Shown: in pieces, positions 42,335 to 44,678 of the stretch
Numbering within the stretch: position 1 is the stretch's first letter
Layout of the letters: each line of letters begins with the position of its first letter
NCBI GenBank assembly: GCA_014377625.1
Contig: JACMPG010000247.1
Span: 1 to 44,678 of the forward strand
Reading direction: 5' to 3'
Length of the DNA: 44,678 nt
Origin: Spirosoma sp.
Lineage (GTDB): Bacteria; Bacteroidota; Bacteroidia; Cytophagales; Spirosomataceae
Program-made: the position numbers and the translations under genes
Notes under the pieces: generated by a model
The model's input: only the letters and a program-made list of their open reading frames with translations
Databases searched by the model: none
Told to the model about the DNA's origin: nothing

Positions 42335-43789
42335 TTATTTCATACTCGCAATGCCACCCGCGCGTACGTTGGCACCGGTCCGTTGCTGAAGATCATCGCC
42401 GAGGTCAGCGCGGGCCTTTTCGGCGAGTGCTTCCAGATCGGCTTTTACCAGCGGATAGGTCGTGCTAAGGTCGTATCGTTCGCCGGGGTCATGGGCCAGG
42501 TCGTACAGACCGGGTGGCGTGGGGAAGTTTTCGTTGGTTTCGCCCCGGTAGCCGTCTTTTCCGGGTACGTACCCTTCGTCGCGCCGACCGGGGTGGGCAA
42601 ACACCAGCTTCATATTGCCCCGTCGCACGGCTTCAAGGCTGTTTTTCCGGTAGTAATAATAGAACTCCTGCCGGGGCGACTGCTCGGCTCCTTTCAGCAA
42701 AGCCACTGCGTTTTTCCCGTCGATGGGCTTTTTGGGCAGCCGTGCTCCGCAGAAACCGGCGATGGTGGGTAACAGATCCAGGGTGGTCAGGAGCTGGTTG
42801 CAGACCCGCCCTGCCGGAATAACGCCCGGCCAGCGCATCAGGCCCGGCACCCGGTGGCCCCCTTCGTAGGTGGTACCTTTTCCTTCCCGAAAGCCGCCCG
42901 ACGAGCCGGCATGGTTACCAAACGTGAGCCAGGGGCCGTTGTCGGACGTGAAAATGACGAGTGTATTTTTATCCAGCCCGTTTTTTTTCAGCGCGTTCAT
43001 CACTTCGCCCACCGACCAGTCCACTTCCTGCATCACATCGGCAAACAGGCCCGCACCGGTTTTGCCCATAAAACGGGGCGAAGCCGCAATGGGTACGTGC
43101 ACCATATGGTGGGGCAGATACAGAAAGAAGGGTCGGGCCGCGTTCGGTCCGTTCCGATTTTTAGTAATGAAGGATACGGCCCGCTCGGTCAGCCGCTTCG
43201 TAAGCAGGCCCTGATCGGTCAGGGTACGGATGGTGTCTACTGGTTGTGTCCCGTTGATCATCGGTAGGGGCGGGTACTGCGTTTTATTGCCCGATATAGC
43301 TGGGGTGCCGTCGTAATCAACCGGCCACATGTCATTGGAGTATGGTATCCCGAAATACTCATCGAAGCCCTGTTTCGTGGGGAGAAATTCCGGCTTGTTG
43401 CCCAGGTGCCATTTGCCGAAAATGCCCGTAGCGTAGCCCTGTTCTTTGAGTAGTTCGGCCAGGGTTTCCTCGTCGGGGTGGAGTCCGTTGCGGGCGCTGG
43501 GCGACAACGCGCCCGATAAACTGAGCCGGTTGGCGTAGCAGCCCGTGAGCAAAGCCGCCCGCGAGGCCGTACAAACGGCGTGGGTAGTCAGGAAATTGGT
43601 GAACCGCGTGCCGTCGGTGGCCAGCTGATCAATGTTTGGCGTGGTATAGTTCAGCGCCCCGTAGCACGACAGATCGCCGTAGCCCATGTCGTCCATAAAA
43701 ATTAGTACGACGTTCGGTTTTTTCGGAGCCGTAGGGCTGAGCAGAAATCCGGCGGCAAGAATAAGGAAGAAGAGGAAGGGCTTTTTCAT
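42335..43789 (-). CDS. Family S1 sulfatase
   Basis: 484 residues from the ATG at 43789 (an in-frame TTG four codons upstream is less likely). A signal peptide precedes the sulfatase domain. Metal-binding residues lie in VVLIFMDDMGYGD, the active-site motif CTASRAALLTG carries the formylglycine cysteine C73, and GKWHLGNKPEFLPTKQGFDE, PHHMVHVPIAASPRF and VIFTSDNGPWLTFGNHAGSS provide further active-site residues. It hydrolyses sulfate esters, most likely on glycans, in the periplasm. Maturation needs an anaerobic or formylglycine-generating enzyme encoded elsewhere. Linked to a second, broken sulfatase upstream. Confidence 0.92.
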   Translation of the reverse strand: MKKPFLFFLILAAGFLLSPTAPKKPNVVLIFMDDMGYGDLSCYGALNYTTPNIDQLATDGTRFTNFLTTHAVCTASRAALLTGCYANRLSLSGALSPSARNGLHPDEETLAELLKEQGYATGIFGKWHLGNKPEFLPTKQGFDEYFGIPYSNDMWPVDYDGTPAISGNKTQYPPLPMINGTQPVDTIRTLTDQGLLTKRLTERAVSFITKNRNGPNAARPFFLYLPHHMVHVPIAASPRFMGKTGAGLFADVMQEVDWSVGEVMNALKKNGLDKNTLVIFTSDNGPWLTFGNHAGSSGGFREGKGTTYEGGHRVPGLMRWPGVIPAGRVCNQLLTTLDLLPTIAGFCGARLPKKPIDGKNAVALLKGAEQSPRQEFYYYYRKNSLEAVRRGNMKLVFAHPGRRDEGYVPGKDGYRGETNENFPTPPGLYDLAHDPGERYDLSTTYPLVKADLEALAEKARADLGDDLQQRTGANVRAGGIASMK

Positions 43790-43842
43790 GGTATCAGACA
43801 AATAGTAAACGAATAGAGCAGAGGTCCTTTAAGAATCCTGAC

Positions 43843-44371
43843 TTACCGAAGTGGTTCCAGTTCAATGGCTTTTACATCGGCAACTTCATTGCCCGCTACG
43901 CGCAACAATAGTTGGACCAGTGTCCGGCGCAGAATCCCAGAAACTCGTCGAAGCCCTGCCCGGCTGGGTTGTTCGGATAATGTTCGCCGTTGTGCCACTT
44001 GCCGAAAATACCCGTGTGGTAGCCGTTATCCCGGAAAATTTCGGCCAGCGTCGTTTCGTTAGCCCGCATCGTTTCAAGTCCTTTCGTAACCGATACGGTA
44101 CCGGTGCGGAGGTGGTAGCGACCCGTAAGCAGACTGGCCCGCGTGGGCGCGCACAGCGGACTTACGTAAAACCGGTTGAAGGTGGCACTCTGCCGGGCCA
44201 GCGAATCCAGCACCGGCGTTTGCAGCATCGGGTTTCCGCTGCTGCCCAGATCTCCCCATCCCTGATCGTCGGTCATAATCAGCAGCACGTTGGGGGCGTC
44301 TGGCGTGGGGCTGACCATTGCACCAGTGCCAGGCTACCTACGGCAAGAATCGCAAGAAATAATAATCGCAT
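43843..44371 (-). pseudogene. Sulfatase pseudogene (frameshift plus large internal deletion)
   Basis: Three pieces of one sulfatase gene survive in different frames. The signal peptide, MRLLFLAILAVGSLALVQ, starts at 44371 and is out of frame with the catalytic N-terminus, which runs in the frame ending at 43896: NVLLIMTDDQGWGDLG, LCAPTRASLLTG (formylglycine cysteine) and GIFGKWHNGEHYPNNP. That frame stops after GFCAGHWSNYCCA, where sulfatases normally continue for over 300 residues. The sequence then resumes in another frame with a C-terminal-looking tail, LLRVAGNEVADVKAIELEPLR, ending at 43843. The gene cannot encode an active enzyme. Confidence 0.82.
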
Positions 44372-44410
44372 AGCCAGGAAAAGAGAGCGGGAGACTATAC
44401 ATACCCGTTC

Positions 44411-44513
44411 CTGAGGGCTATTACGCAGAGATGCGCAGAGAAAAAAAAGAGATTCGCAGAGGAAATATAACTCCGTGAATCTCTTTTTTTCTCTGCGCAA
44501 TAGCCCCTGAGAC
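44411..44513. repeat. Long imperfect palindrome (about 100 bp)
   Basis: The left side GGGCTATT, a 10-base insertion (ACGCAGAGAT), GCGCAGAG, A8, GAGATTC pairs with GAATCTC, T7, CTCTGCGCAATAGCCC on the right. The insertion looks like a duplication of the adjacent GCGCAGAG unit. It is intergenic between the sulfatase pseudogene and the gene at the right edge. CTCTGCG-type repeats of this form recur between genes in Bacteroidota genomes as far as I recall. Confidence 0.7.
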
Positions 44514-44533
44514 GAGCGTCAGCGAGTCTTCAA

Positions 44534-44678
44534 TCAACCAAAGCTCGCGATGTGTTTCTGGAAGATCGCATCGTATTTGGCGGCTGCGGCTGTTTGCTTG
44601 GCTTCTTTACAGGCTTCCACGACGGTTTGCAGGATATACAAATCGGCGTCGGGGTTGCCAAACTGACCCTGGCCTGAC
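44534..44678 (-). CDS. C-terminal end of an unrecognised gene (partial, cut by right edge)
   Basis: Forty-seven codons of a minus-strand frame enter from the right edge and end at a TGA at 44534-44536. The visible end reads QFGNPDADLYILQTVVEACK and later AAAAKYDAIFQKHIASFG: a helical, alanine-rich C-terminus with good codon character. Not recognised; nothing can be said about function. Confidence 0.6.
   Translation of the reverse strand, partial: SGQGQFGNPDADLYILQTVVEACKEAKQTAAAAKYDAIFQKHIASFG

Overview
The window looks like a chromosomal segment of a Spirosoma-like member of the Cytophagales (Bacteroidota). The grounds are a DUF5686/carboxypeptidase-regulatory-like outer-membrane protein, a TonB-dependent receptor with an N-terminal carboxypeptidase-like plug extension, a LytS/LytTR pair, DUF349 and SdiA-regulated-type lipoproteins, Bacteroidota -7 boxes of the TAnnTTTG type, and a GC-rich core (visually high fifties percent). 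No rRNA, tRNA, CRISPR array or intact insertion sequence was seen.

Layout. Positions 1 to about 2.93 kb form an AT-rich island: an SMC/ABC-like AAA ATPase cut by the left edge, a 460-base gene-free stretch, and an atypical Nramp-family transporter bracketed by two diverged MITE-like elements in opposite orientation. From 2.94 kb the DNA is GC-rich core. First come a lipocalin-like lipoprotein divergent to a nitrilase, then a membrane-stress cluster (DUF2254, MscS channel, lipoprotein) that decays into a frameshifted membrane protein and a deletion scar joining a second MscS channel to a DUF4136 protein. A minus-strand run follows (maeB, trpS, sugar-phosphate isomerase-like, PAP2), then a LytTR regulator with its LytS-type kinase, an SdiA-regulated lipoprotein, a small lipoprotein and a FAD oxidoreductase.

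At 19.3-26.1 kb lie a divergent alpha-amylase-superfamily protein, two tandem Uma2 genes coupled to an alpha/beta hydrolase, a radical SAM/SPASM protein, and a lone OLD/PARIS-like ATPase-TOPRIM protein. Then come the DUF5686 protein, a DUF349 protein divergent to pdxH, a glutaryl-CoA-dehydrogenase-like enzyme, a fatty-acid desaturase, a small GNAT protein, a TonB receptor, an RND pump with its adaptor, one intact sulfatase, one sulfatase pseudogene, and the 3' end of an unrecognised gene at the right edge.

The most distinctive content is not a single gene cluster. It is (i) a dense set of unrelated intergenic palindromic elements: two MITE-like copies, a perfect 28-bp inverted repeat, two copies of an inverted array of 8-mers (TTRTARAG), a 16-bp inverted repeat in a kinase/regulator operon, a 56-nt palindrome covering a stop codon, and a roughly 100-bp palindrome at the right end; and (ii) several gene scars (8.2-9.5 kb and 43.8-44.4 kb). 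The best candidates for defence or accessory functions are the two ATPases at 1-1013 and 24366-26087. No complete new multi-gene system can be demonstrated from the sequence alone.
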